Positions 1 to 12,600 of a stretch of 64,000 nt of DNA are shown one piece after another. This DNA comes from Lutjanus erythropterus (lineage: Eukaryota > Chordata > Actinopteri > Lutjaniformes > Lutjanidae), in contig CM034605.1 in assembly GCA_020091685.1 (NCBI GenBank), positions 27,342,281 through 27,406,280 on the forward strand, given 5' to 3'. The notes beneath the pieces are model-generated. The model ran no database searches and was not told the origin of the DNA. It saw nothing but the letters and a program-made list of their open reading frames with translations. The position numbers and the translations under genes are program-made. The number at the start of each line of letters is the position of its first letter. The first letter of the stretch is position 1.

Positions 1-779
1 AATAATTACATATAATATATACCTGTGGAATGTATGTTTTTATTCAGCTTAAATTCCACCTTAAAAATGAGGTTGTAGAGAGTTGTCAGGAAGCTAGATG
101 AAGGATAGTTATGTGTACATTACAGAACCCATGATAGGCAAGTGAGAAAAATTATTTCTAGTGGTTCATTTATTTTCCAAGTCTGATCTAAATTGTTTTC
201 TCGCCTGTGTTGACGACTTAAGAACAGGTGAAAAAAAAGTTCTTTTTTTTCATCTGTGAAACAGGTAGAAAAACAAAAGTTGTAGGATCATTTTTCTAAG
301 TCCCTTTTTTCTCGTCCGTGAAAACAGGTGAAAAAGTTTTGACAGGTAATGTTTGTTTGTCAGGATCAGTTTTTTGTTGTGTAAAAACTCACTTTGTCCA
401 CAAGAGGCACCACTACCTCGTGCTCTGAACAGGACGAAAAGCATTCATGGTTTCTTCCAGGTGGGTGTTAACGTCTCCGTGAACTCTAAACACAAGGTTC
501 GTATATTGTGAGTTAGCAAGTTGTAGCCAAAATGAGTTTTACAACAACAAAACCCTAGTGGTAACTCACCACTTCCAGTCATTTCAGTGAGGTGAAGGTG
601 ACAGAAGGGGAAGTGGTTTTGATTGGGGCTGTAGGGGTAAGAAGTGGTTTCCACAAGAACATGTGCAGATTTTGCTCTGCAGCGGAGTTGAACTTCTGGC
701 GGTTACCGCCTGCCTTATTGCACACCAGAGCTTGACATTAACTTTTTAGCTCCCCGGCCACTGTGTCAGTAAGATATCG

Positions 780-785
780 TTTATT
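780..785 (-). terminator. candidate poly(A) signal AATAAA
   Basis: First canonical AATAAA I found downstream of the slc4a11 stop on the minus strand, about 2.3 kb away. Placement rests on the hexamer alone in an AT-rich stretch. Confidence 0.2.
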
Positions 786-2107
786 AAAATAACAATATTT
801 TATTATGATATAGAGTCACATTAACATTTAACTGTAAATGGCTATGGCTTGCTTTAGAATATATATTGTGATAAAATATTATATTAAATAACATTTAAAT
901 GTAAATATTTAACTTTGCAAACATGCTTAAAACATCCTTCCTTTTTTGTCATCACTTTCCTCAGATTTGGAGGATAACACAAGTTCACTTTCACCACTTT
1001 CTCACAGATAAGAGAGCAAATTCCTGCAGGCAGAGTTTGTGTTCTGCTTGTTCAACAAGTGTTTGCTAACTTGATCATACGGTCTCCCTTTTGTTGCACT
1101 GATGGGTAATGAATACTGGCATTGTTGTAAAATATGTCCTGATGTCTGTGTTGTTCCCTCCACAGTAAGTTCTGCTCTGAAGTCGCCCTGCTGTCCACTG
1201 TGTGCGTGGAGAAGCAGCCCCTCCCCCGTGCAAACAAGCAGGGACACGGGGAGGGAGAGAGAGGGACGGCAAACTGACTGGCTATTGTTGTGTAAATTTC
1301 TGCTGTGTGGGAGGCTGTTAGGTGTTTCCATATCAGGTAAAAATGTAGCAGCCACTGTAGAAATCTACCCACATTTAGTGCATTTAGCTGTGCACATGTT
1401 CACATACTTTGTGTGTGTGTGTGTTGTACCAACACTATGACATTGATCGAAGCACCTGCCTGTCATAGCAGCTGCATTTAAAAAGGGCTTTGCTTTTCAG
1501 GGGAATGCTCTTGCAGGCTGTCAGGGTGGTTACCAGGCAGCGATGTGAAAGCTCCTTTAGAAAAATGATCCTGACAAAAAAAAAAAAAAAAAAATTCACC
1601 AAAATTTTTCCACAGATGAAAGATTCTGGCAAACCTTTTCTTCACATGTCATAAACAGTGGGGTGGTTCAGAGGAGGAGGGCAGCAGTGTCCAGTGCCTG
1701 ATGCCCCCTCCTCCAATAAGTCGATAATAAGTCAATAATAATAAAATCATCCCTTTCTTGCAACGGTAGACCTGACACCATGTTACTGACACAAATACCA
1801 CTCATGGTATTTTATATTGTTTCTTGTGTGCTATTACTTTTTATACTGAGCTAAGATTTTTGAAAGCTTTCGGCACTTTCTTTGTCTCTTTTGTCCCGGT
1901 TCGAATGAGCCCCTCTGACAGAACCACCTGGTCTAGAACCACCACTGCATAAACACAGGATAGAAAACACTTTAGATAAGATTCACTTGCCTTACAGGGC
2001 TTCTGTAGACCATGACACACACACGCGCACACACACGTTTTACTATATTCATGCACACCCATCATTGACATAAGGCATTCTCTTCATCTAACCCCACCGA
2101 TCACAGC

Positions 2108-2150
2108 TTAACCCTAACCCGTACTCTAACCTAAACCTTTACCCTAAAAC
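2108..2150. repeat. short degenerate telomere-like CCCTAA run
   Basis: Contains TTAACCCTAACCC followed by CTAACCTAAACC and ACCCTAAAACC. Only a few imperfect units, so it is a minor low-copy repeat, not a telomere. Confidence 0.4.
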
Positions 2151-3070
2151 CAAGTCTTGACCCTCAAACAGCTCAGACCCCACAAGTATAGTGAGCTCCC
2201 GCTTTCTGGACCCAATGGATATAGTAAAACAACACACACTCGTACTCCCTTTCCCTCTCCTTTAATGAACACTGACACTTGGAATGATTTAGAAACTAAA
2301 CATGTACGAACACAAGTGTCCTTCATAGAAAAAGGGGGAATCACAGCTAAAAGGTGCAGGAATGTAAAGTTTTTAACACTGCACGGTGACAGCAATACAA
2401 AAGGTAAAGATTGACTCTGCAGTGGCCTGGATGCAGTCAATCAGTCAATTTACCGATGGAGAAGTATTTAAGTACTTATCAACACAGTGTAAGTATGTAA
2501 AATTTACCCGGATGACAGTGTAAAAACACAATGTGAGTGCAAAGTGTCAGAAAAAGATATTGTTCATACTTACATTGTGCCGTTACAGCTTTCTAAGTGA
2601 ACACTGGCAGCATTTTTCTCCCTTACACAGTATTAGCGAGCACTTTAAGCACTTACCCACAGCTTAACACACAGATGAACACACTGCAGTGAGGATAAAA
2701 TGTCACCATAGAAATGTAAAAGGTGTGAGAGGTGAACATGGAGGTATATGGCACTGAACGATCTGACAGGGTCAAACAGAGGTGAAACAGGGAGTTCTGG
2801 GCGGTCCAGTTTCTCGGTGGAACCTTCCCCCAGAGAGATGCTGTCTGTCCATGTTTGGAAAACATTTCCTACGGCTCTCATCTCTCCTCCACGCACACGC
2901 ACGACTTCCCACATTTCCAGTGCTTCACCTGTTGAGAATGTTCTTATCGGATACAAAAATCAAAACAGTCGGTATTTCCTCCTTCCTTTTTTTGCTTCCA
3001 TACAGTTTTGCATTGAAAAATACGTTGTTTCTTTTTTTTTTTTTAAATCCTCATTTTTCTTTTTTTTTTT

Positions 3071-3076
3071 TTTAAT
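3071..3076 (-). terminator. candidate poly(A) signal ATTAAA
   Basis: ATTAAA on the minus strand, 46 nt after the stop codon and followed by an A-run. The A-rich context makes chance likely. Canonical AATAAA hexamers on the same strand occur further down at 780-785, 169-174 and 39-44, which would give a 3' UTR of 2.3-3.1 kb. Confidence 0.2.
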
Positions 3077-3122
3077 TCTAGACGTCTTTTTTTGTGGATC
3101 CAGAACTTGTCTCCATCCGTAG

Positions 3123-3189
3123 CTACATGTGTTGGGCATCCATTATGTCCAAGTATTTGGCCTCAATGATATGAGGAAGCACGTTGTTC
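3123..3189 (-). CDS. slc4a11: slc4a11 exon o (C-terminus and stop)
   Basis: 67 nt: one base completing Arg, then [20 protein letters not shown], Met and TAG. Human ends [20 protein letters not shown], so this protein stops about one residue earlier. Acceptor CTGTGTTTCAG. The stop codon occupies 3123-3125. Confidence 0.95.
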
Positions 3190-6100
3190 CTGAAACACAG
3201 AGCGGACAGATTTTATGTCACTTGTTGGGCCAGAAATGAGAAAGGAAACATAAGAAAAAAAAACACAAATATCACACCATCAAACTGTCAGATCTTATCA
3301 GACATGATTTATCACTTTCTTCTCAGTTGCATCAGTGAACAAGAGAGCAAATCAACCGTAGAGTGGTGGCTGATGTGCAAGTATGTGAGGTGGGGGTGAG
3401 AAAAATGCTGCATATGCTGTGTGTCAACTCGAAAATGATACTTCACACTCAAAAAAACTGACAAATGGTTTTTCTTTTTAATGCGGCAAAATTTAAATTG
3501 CAGCTGTTGAGGCAGCACAAGACTGAGCACGATGTCCCTGCTGCATTAAAGACGCTCTATTTCTAAATTAACAGAGGATTAAATGACTAAGTGCACTAAG
3601 TGACTCAGTGTCAGTGATGGAAAGTAAGTACATTTACTGAAGTGCAGTTCTGAAGTACTTGCACTTTACTTTTTTGTGTGTTCATACTGGTAATCCACTA
3701 CATTTTGGAAGTTAATGTTGAACTTTTTACTCCATTCCATTTATTTGATGACTTAAGTTAAACAAATCAACCAATAAAACATGATTTATTATTTGAAATT
3801 AATCAAACCAGCAGTTTATAAAACAGCTGAAATTAGCACCACCTTTACCAAAATGCAAAATTAGAGAGATTAAAACATTAATGCATCACAGTAATAATAA
3901 GTAATCCAGTAATATAATACATATGATTCTGAAATAGGGCATTCTGCATGTCGGTGAGCTTCATTTTGTCATTAATTGGAAACATTTTCTAACAGTAATC
4001 CAGCAGAGACCTAATTTACTCGTATATTTCAATATCGATCTGGCTCACTATAATGTGCTCTGATACCAAGTGGTTCATGCCAGCCAGAAAGGTAACCATG
4101 ATGATGGAACTCTGTATCTGATCACTGATTGGAAATCAGTCATCATCAATTGTAATCCTGGTGCAAGAAATTACAAGTTACTAAGGCTCTAGTGTCGACT
4201 TTACACCTGAACGTACACAAACCTGATGCAAACCACTGCACATCTCTAGAGACACAACTTTAAAAGAATGCTGATATTGTGTCTGGTAGATGTGTAAATA
4301 TGTGTAAATGTGTAACTTTTGCATTATGCACATTAGCCAGAACAACTTTATAAGCTGACACAGGCCCCTAGTGCTGTGAAAAAAAAAAACAATTAATGCT
4401 GATTTAAATGATTGACAAAAAAAGTACAATGCATCTTCACAGAAATTATCTTTATGTATTAAATTTTGGTCAATTTATGAAAATTTAAAAGTTTTCCAAA
4501 GTGACCTGACGTTGGTTTCTGCATGCTGACGCTGCTATAAACCCTCGAAGTTTCCATTTGAAAAACCCATAAAATAACGCAGATGGGTTTGCCCTTTAAA
4601 TATGGTGTGTAATGGAAGTGTGTGGTCAGCAGTGCTGCAACCAAATCAGTGGAACTGATCTCATATTGTTACTCTCACGGTAATGAACGCCATAACAGTG
4701 TTTCACTGAACTTAGATATCGTAATCTGAAAAATAAACTTGCAAATGTGCTTCATAGATTTACAGACAACAAAACTAGGAAGACAGTAATCCTTAAACTT
4801 TGAAAAAGATGTTTGATAAACAGATAAAGTTTACTTCACAGTGTTTCAAGTACAAACCATATTTTATTTTATTGAAGATATTCCACTGGTTTGGTGCAGC
4901 GAGGGTGGATGTAAATTATTCTGTGAATTTACAAATACCATATATAATGCACTGCACCCATCTGCTGGTAGTACCGCAGCCTCCGTTTCACACATCATGT
5001 TCGGTAAGACTGAACTGCAGCACAAAACATTTGTATCTCAACTGAATTGCCAGATGTTTCCAGCTGTAACACACTAATGCTCATTACAGAATTAAAACTG
5101 GAATTAAGAACACCCGAACTGTCAGTTTTAATCACCAACAAGGTGCTGTTTAGAGAGATTTGGGGTTTTGACAACGCGTCCACAGACTTTAGTGTGGCTG
5201 AAACAGATCCTCACCCAGAGGCAGATTGAGGTCAGACACGGCACTCGTTACCTGCTGAATGTCACCCCGGTTTAAAGCACTTGAGAAAATCATTTTCTGA
5301 GACAAAATTGCCGCAGTCGTACCTGATTGGAATTAGCAGGATCATGAGCAGAGGGAAGATCATCTTCATGTACGGTATCGGGTACATGCCAAACGTACAC
5401 AGTACCAGCAGCTGCATCATCTGCAGGAAGGTGAAGTAGTGGATCTTTCTCTGGGGCACTTTGCGGATGTAGTGGGTAGGCGGGTAAGACGTCTGCAGGA
5501 GGTGAGAGGATCAGGACAGATTAAAATACACAATCTACCCTCAGGTTCTTTTCCCTCGCTGTCCTCAGGTCTCCTGCAGTCTTAAAGAAATGACTCAGGG
5601 AAGTGGACGGCCCACACACCTCTAAGAAGTGCACTGCAGGTTTTAGATCATAAATAACACTTAGTTTGCAGTGGATGCTTCGTTATGAAGTGCATTAAGT
5701 GTATTTATAGCATGAGGGGTCTCCTGTGTGAGTGTGTGAGGATGGGTACAGGGGAGAGGCTGCTGATATTATTTTAAACCTGCACTTAATAAGATGTTTC
5801 TATAAAAAATATACCTGTTTTTTTCCAGTCTAAGTGGAGCGGCAACAAAAACAAAACTAATCTCCACAAACTTATCTGGTGCGTGTAAAGGAATTTTCCT
5901 CCTTTAGGCTAAAGGTGATATAACCAGGTCAGTTACAAATCCTAAAAGCATATTTCAACTCTCTCTGCCTCCTCTCTGTCTCTGGGCCAGCTGGTGCAGC
6001 TGTCCTGATAACACTGTCTCTGTCTCCCTGAGACCGAGGCCGTGGGAGGATGTTTGTGCTCTACCTTAGGTTTTCAAAGTGGGAGGCAGCGCTCCCCAGG

Positions 6101-8308
6101 GTCAGAGCTTAACGGTAAAGATTGCCCGGGGCACGTAAAATACCATATCAGGCTAGTAAATATGGCAACTGTGCAGGAGACAAAAAAGAATTAAACTATT
6201 TTGATATTCGAGTAATGTTTTCAGCCTCCCAAATATGGAGGTTTCCCACTGATCTTTGTTTATTATCATATTAAACTGAATATCTCAGGGTTTAAAACAT
6301 CAGCGTGGACATTTTTCTCTATTTTCTGACATTTTTTAGACATTGCAGTCCTAGATTAAATATGACAAGTAACTCTAGCCCTTGTTGTTATTTTATAACC
6401 ATAAATAAATAAAACAAAAAAAGTTAAAAATTGATTTTGGTCAAGAAGATTTCTGACCCACTTGTCTGACCGGACAAGTGAAAAAAAAACATTAAAGTTG
6501 AACCTTGCCAGGGGGGCTCCAAACTGTTTCAGGGGAGTCAAAAATCCAGAACGAAAATCTTCACAACATAGTGAGTTTTGCCTTTAATGTGACTGACAAT
6601 ATTGATTTAAGATTGAAGCAAAGATTGTTTCTGAGCAAAAATGAGGAAATCTAAAATGACTTTATGCACGGCTTTTTGTCAAGCCTTTAAATTTGAGTTT
6701 TACAAGCAGAATCAATTTGTTTAAAATCTGCAGAAAATCAGTGGAAAATTTTGTGAGAATTCTGCAGTGCAGATTCCATGTGGACCTGGTTATTATATTA
6801 GTTATCAAAATCTAACCTAATCTAGGCTCAACAACTGAGTGTTTATGGGACCAATTAACCTAATTATGATCCCACAGAAATCCAGGAATTGAGTGAAACT
6901 AAGCAAGAAAGTTTTCTTGACAAGAGGACAGCTTCAGAACTGGGTGGTGTTTACACGCTGATTCACTTTGTGTTGCTCCTCTATTCTCCTCGATCGAGCT
7001 TCAATAAATGCTTCTTCAAGGTCTCCTGCAACGCCTTCAATCACGAGTTCAACATCTCACAGTGTGAACCTTTCCAACAGGAGCTGATAAATTACCAAAT
7101 GCCCCTGCCAATAAAAGTATGACACAATCTAAATTATTACCTGCGATCATTCTGACTTATTGGGAATGTACAAAAACAAGACTCGACAAATCTCAACTCT
7201 GTCATATCCGTCTATGTCATAAATGTGTCACTGAAGCTTGTTGTTGAGGCAGTTTGTGATCCACTTGATGAAATCAGTACATAAAAACTAAATACAAAAT
7301 TACTCTCAACCATAATAAACATAAAACTGACCCTTACCTTCATGTTGAATATTGTAACGTTTAAAGATCTTTTGCACATTCTCTGCTGAATATATTCCTG
7401 CACAAAACTTTACAGCTCTTTCATTTAAATAACATGTTGTACAGATATTTAGAATATTTTTCCATATTTCATTGTCAATTTTCTATGATGCCTCTTGACT
7501 TGCAGTATCCTTCGATCCTTCTTTGTATTTTTCTACTTGTTATGTTTTTTTGTTATGCACCAATACCAAGGCAAAGTCCTCGTATGTGTAAACCTTCTTG
7601 GCACTAAACCTGATTCTGATTCTGGGTTTAGTGTTAATAATAACAACAATAATGATAATAAAACTTCTCTGGATGGATGCAATAATGCTCAGCTTCTTTT
7701 GTTTCTCATCCTTTTGGTGTTCTTTAGTTTAAAGAACAACACAATGCCTGGATTGTTAAACCTTATCGTACTGTGCTGTCTGCAGTCAGACATTACATAA
7801 CAGGATTTCTGGGTACTGAAGTTAAAGATCACCTGCAGACATGTTTTAAGAAATATAAAAAAGACTCTACTTGGAATAATAACTGGGCTTTTACATAAAA
7901 ATGTTAAAGACAAAGAAATCTCCTCTCAAAAAAAATAAAAAATAAAATAAAATAAAATAAAAAAATCTACGAATATACAAATATGTTTCATTTCAGTTGT
8001 TTGACTACTGGACAAAAATTGTCTCATACTTCACTGTAAAGTCATTTCTCAGTGTATGTATGAACTAAAAACTAAAACTAGATGTGATGTGTGACTAGAT
8101 GTTAGACTTCACAAAAAAAAAAGCAAAAACTAACTGAAATGATATTGTTTACTTACAAAGCTTGCTAAAATGAAATCCAAATATACAGGAATAGTCTGTC
8201 AATTTGTCAACCCATTGAGTCAGTTACCCTGACAGTCTTATGTTCTCTTTTTTTGTGTGTTTTTTGCCTTCAAAACAGAGAGGAGCTGAAGAGCAGACAA
8301 GAAAAGGG

Positions 8309-8366
<58 letters not shown>

Positions 8367-9598
8367 GATAACATGCAGCAAAGGGTTGCACGCTGGCTTC
8401 AAACCAGGGCCACTGCAGAGCACTGATGCACAGGGTCGCCCCGTAATATCTTTTCTGATCTTCTTAAATCTTGCCCCTGACAAATACCACCATATTATAA
8501 TAAAAAAAACTCTTAAAACTACTAGTGCAACTAATAATAAAAACTCAAACTAGAAGTATGAAACTAGAACTAAAACTAAAAACTTTTAAATAAAAAATAA
8601 ACTGAAATTAGCAAATCCACTTTGCAAACTAACTGAAACTAAAGTTAACTAAAAAACAAAAACAATTAAAAGACAGAATGAAAAGAAAAAGAAGAAGCTA
8701 TAAAAAAAGAAGAAGCTATAAAAAATTTCCCCCTTCAGCACATGAGTGTGAAAACATCCCTCTAGTGTCAAACTCTGCAGTTAAGTGAAGCTCAGACAAG
8801 TGAAGTGACAAAAAGCGAAATCCATTTTCGAAGGGGAAGGAGGGCATTGAATTCTTCTGAACAGTTCCCTCTCACTGCCATTTGGAGGCGCTAGTGTGTG
8901 CAGTTCGAGAGGTACAGTTAGAGGAAAATGGCAAAGTCTGGCTTCCAGTAGGAAGGTTAAATCGGACACAAGAAAATAGATTCTTTTAGATTTCCTTTTT
9001 AGGGAAAAATATTTTGCAAATATTTGATGTGATTTAATTTAGAGGGGGTTCAGCAGCAGGATAATGAATAAATGTGGATGTTGGAAAGCATCTTAAGGTG
9101 GCTGATACCCAACACTAGAATAATATGTTAATAATAATGTTAATTTACGGGCTGATCTGTCTTAATTCATGAAACCCACCTGGTATTCTGAGGAGACGAA
9201 AAACAAAGAAAAAAAATATATTTGCAAATATTATTTGACTCAGGTCTGGTCCTCCAGCACTGGGCACCCAGTCAACCGTTTGATCTGCAGAGCCCTGCAA
9301 TCGACATATGGTCACGCACACACGCACACACACACACACGCGTGTCTATTAACTCACCCTCTTACAACACACACTCACACACGCCGTCTCACCTGCTCCT
9401 TGAGGAGGAGGGCCATGCGGTCGCACATCTGGTTTCCGTCGATGGAGGTGAGGGCGATGTAGAGGAAGAGGCCGTACAGGACGGGTTTGGGGATCCACTG
9501 CAGCGGGAGGGGCAGCAGCAGCACCGACACGCCGATGAAGATGTTGGCAGTCAGAGACGTCAGCCGGGTCTCCTTCACCTGGACGATGCTGAGGAGGA

Positions 9599-9640
<42 letters not shown>

Positions 9641-12600
9641 ACAACACACACAAAGAACGGTTACTGGAAAGCTCACAATAGTTTCATACAATGCAACAGA
9701 GAAACATTTTCTCCGGGATTTTCTTATCAGTCTTCTTGCACATTTTATATTTGAAAAATTCTCAATTTTTCAGAGTTTGAGGAAAATGTGTCTCTATTTT
9801 CTCTTGGTCTAGACTGTGGTGAACAAAATAATCCAGATTTTTTTTTTTTACAGTATTTAAGATGCATCATCAGCAGCCCTTGTTTCTTGTTTAACCTTAA
9901 TAAATACAGAGGGGACAGACACTGTAATTCACTTTAATCCCACATAATGAAAAACTTGCTCTGATGTGAATGTGTTCTGATTGGAGTGTTACGAGCTCTT
10001 GTATTTTTTGTATTTACTGCGTTTATACATTTTCTATGATTAAACATTGTCTACTTTCATACCCATTTGTCTGTTTTAGCATCATTTGACAATCAACACG
10101 TCCCCTGCACTGTGTGTGTGTGTCTGTGCATGCTGTGCTTTAAAAATGGCCTCTTGTGCAGAGTTGTGTTATCGAAAACTGAACAAAAGTTGCATGTTTG
10201 AAGATGCCGCTTCTTTTTCTAGGCTTAAAACTAAAGGAGACTGTGCTTTGTGGCTGCTAACCCTTTGTAACTGCGTCCCTTTGGACTTGAGATCTGTGGA
10301 CACTGTGGGCAAAACGCAGCTCAATATCCATCTGTTTAGACTTGCCTTTGTGCAATTTTATTATTTATTTATGTTTATGTTGTTTTCACTCTTCTTAAGT
10401 TGGTGTTTCATGTCTCTTCCTTCATTTTTATTTTTGCTGTGGAGCACTTTAATGTGAGGTTGTGCTCTTGAAGGCCCAAGTTGACATATTAGAGTTTTTA
10501 TGTAAATATATTTTATTGATTTTCAAAGTTTTCATACGACAAGAGGACACAAAACATGTATATTTGACTTCAGCTCACCAACTCAACTCCCAAATACAAA
10601 AGAAGTATTATTCATCAATGTATGTATATTGTTTTATTCTGTTTTATATTTTATCCTAGTCTAATTTTTCTATATATGATGTGTGTGAAGGAACTATAAC
10701 TCTCATTTCGTTGTGCAGCCCTTTGTTGTGTACTGATAATAAATGACCTTGATATTGATGTTAACAAAAACAGACAGATGTGAAAGAGGGAAAAATATAT
10801 TAAGATATCACTTAGGGTTGGGTATCAGTACTCAATAAGGTATTGATTAACCCAGTACCAAGCAGTACTGAAACGAATGAAATGAATTGATACTTGAGTT
10901 TAATCCTTTTTGTACAAGGATCTAGAGATAAATATTATAGTTTTGTTCACAGCAGGCGTTCTTGATAAAGAACCTTCAAAAAAACACTACTGACGTACGT
11001 ACAGCCTAGCACTGGTATCACTTGTAGGTTACTGGTATCGTGATTTCTTAAATGTCAATAGGACATTTATGTGTTCCACTGTCCTACTGTTTATCAACAG
11101 GTTCTTGTAGAGTCATTAAGATCCAGAAAGGGCCTCCATGTCTTAGAAAAGGTTTTTTTTACGTGGGTCATATGAGGTACTATCTTTCTAGTAAAAAAGA
11201 AAGTAGTTCCGGTAGATTCTACTGCCGAAAGGAATGAAATGAAACTGCTCACAGCAAGGTCTGTGGATTATCTTGAGTAACTGGGTCATGATTTCTGGAA
11301 AGAGACACTGTTTTTTTTTTTGGTACTTTGAGCACAACAAACCAAGTGCCATTTAGACTCATTATATTTGAGAGAAGGCAGACTTCTCTACGGTTGATAT
11401 CTTCAAAACTCTGCAACTCCCACCAAAAAAATCTAAATGGAAAAATAGCACCACAGGCCAGAGGGGAAAGTATGTTTTTTTTTAATCTTGGGGTGAACTG
11501 TCCCTTTAACATGGCTGAATACCCTTTGCAGTCCACTTCAGAGGGAGATACTATGAGATTGAAATGCACCCACTGACTATGCACCTGCAAAAAAACCCAA
11601 ACTATCCCTTTAAAAACCACTGCTTTAAGTAACCACTTAAATTTCCATATAATCAGATATGGAAATTTTGAATAGTTTCAAGAACCCTGAATTTCATACT
11701 TTTCTACAGCTAATATCTGTAATTAGTCTTATAGAACGCTGTACCCTATGCCCCATTTATCACACTTGACTACTTAACAAATCTGAATATATGCTAACTA
11801 CAACTTTGCACATATCTGTGCGGCCGGGATGATGAACTTAATCCTCTCATCTCTTAAAAGCTCCTTCACCTCTTCCACCCGGAGAGAAAATGGTTAGTTA
11901 CATAGTAATCATGCAATCAAGGAAGAGCAGGATACAGTAGCCTGCAACACAAAATTACAGTCACCACATGCTCTGAAGACGACCTTTAATTGAGCGCCTG
12001 ATTAGCGGCGGCGATGAAAGGGCGGGTAACTCACGTCTCGTAGAGGTGGCCCCCCTCCACGCGCTGCTCCACGAAAGCCAGCTGGCGCACATGGAGGGTG
12101 GAGTGGGGGAAGGCGGCGTGCATCCAGGGCAACCCCAGCACCGACATCAGTATGTTAATGAGCCCGGAGAGCATCAGGTCCCAGTGATACGCCGTGCCCT
12201 TCAGCAACCTGAGGAGCAACACAACTGTTACACTCCACAGAACAGTCGACAACAGGCTGAATCAAAACAGCTCATCTCGACGACACAGAAAACAAATGAA
12301 AAACACACACAGATGGAGACGTAAAAGGAACATTAGCATACAGTAATATTTAGGTTTGAGCGCTCGTGACAGTAGTCAAGCCACACTCACACACACAAAC
12401 ACAAAGGGCATCATTCTCCTAAGGTTAGCGCTGCCCTTCAACACAACCTGAATAAACTCGCTCTCATGTTTCAGTTATTCTTCTCATTCAACGTACAAGG
12501 AAACCCGTGTTGTGCATTCCCTCCTGTTTTCATACCAAGCAAAGCTCAAATCGATATGTCACTGACGATGACATCATAAGCCGAGCGTGACATTACTGTA

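Larger units (their letters stand above)
1..3122. other. 3' UTR and 3' flank of slc4a11, no other gene recognised
   Basis: No exon with family similarity is seen on either strand. The stretch includes an A-run near 1577-1595, a short TG run near 1411-1425, a few telomere-like CCCTAA units near 2108-2150 and T-runs at 3031-3073. How much is transcribed as UTR cannot be decided without a transcript. Confidence 0.5.
5493..9392 (-). other. slc4a11: slc4a11 intron between exons m and n
   Basis: No gene. Contains an AATAAAATAA low-complexity run (about 7925-7965), AACTAAA-rich stretches (about 8060-8095 and 8520-8660), a (GA)n tract, a SINE-like fragment (8368-8445) and TG-rich sequence next to the donor of exon m. 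5500-7900 shows nothing I recognise. Confidence 0.65.
9589..12034 (-). other. slc4a11: slc4a11 intron between exons l and m
   Basis: No gene. From low to high coordinate: (CA)19, LINE 3'-end-like sequence (about 10300-10765), a GGGTTGGGTATC MITE-like copy (about 10814-11045) and a CCCTTTAA-ended MITE-like copy (about 11258-11615). 11620-12034 shows nothing recognised. Confidence 0.65.

Noticed and set aside
1002..1440. Overlapping frames of 106-117 residues on both strands near 1.0-1.4 kb
   Set aside because: No domain, no splice context and mutual overlap on both strands. Treated as chance frames in the 3' flank.
1885..1915. tRNA-like CCGGTTCGAATGAG
   Set aside because: Only a T-loop-like word; no matching stem, A box or anticodon arm.
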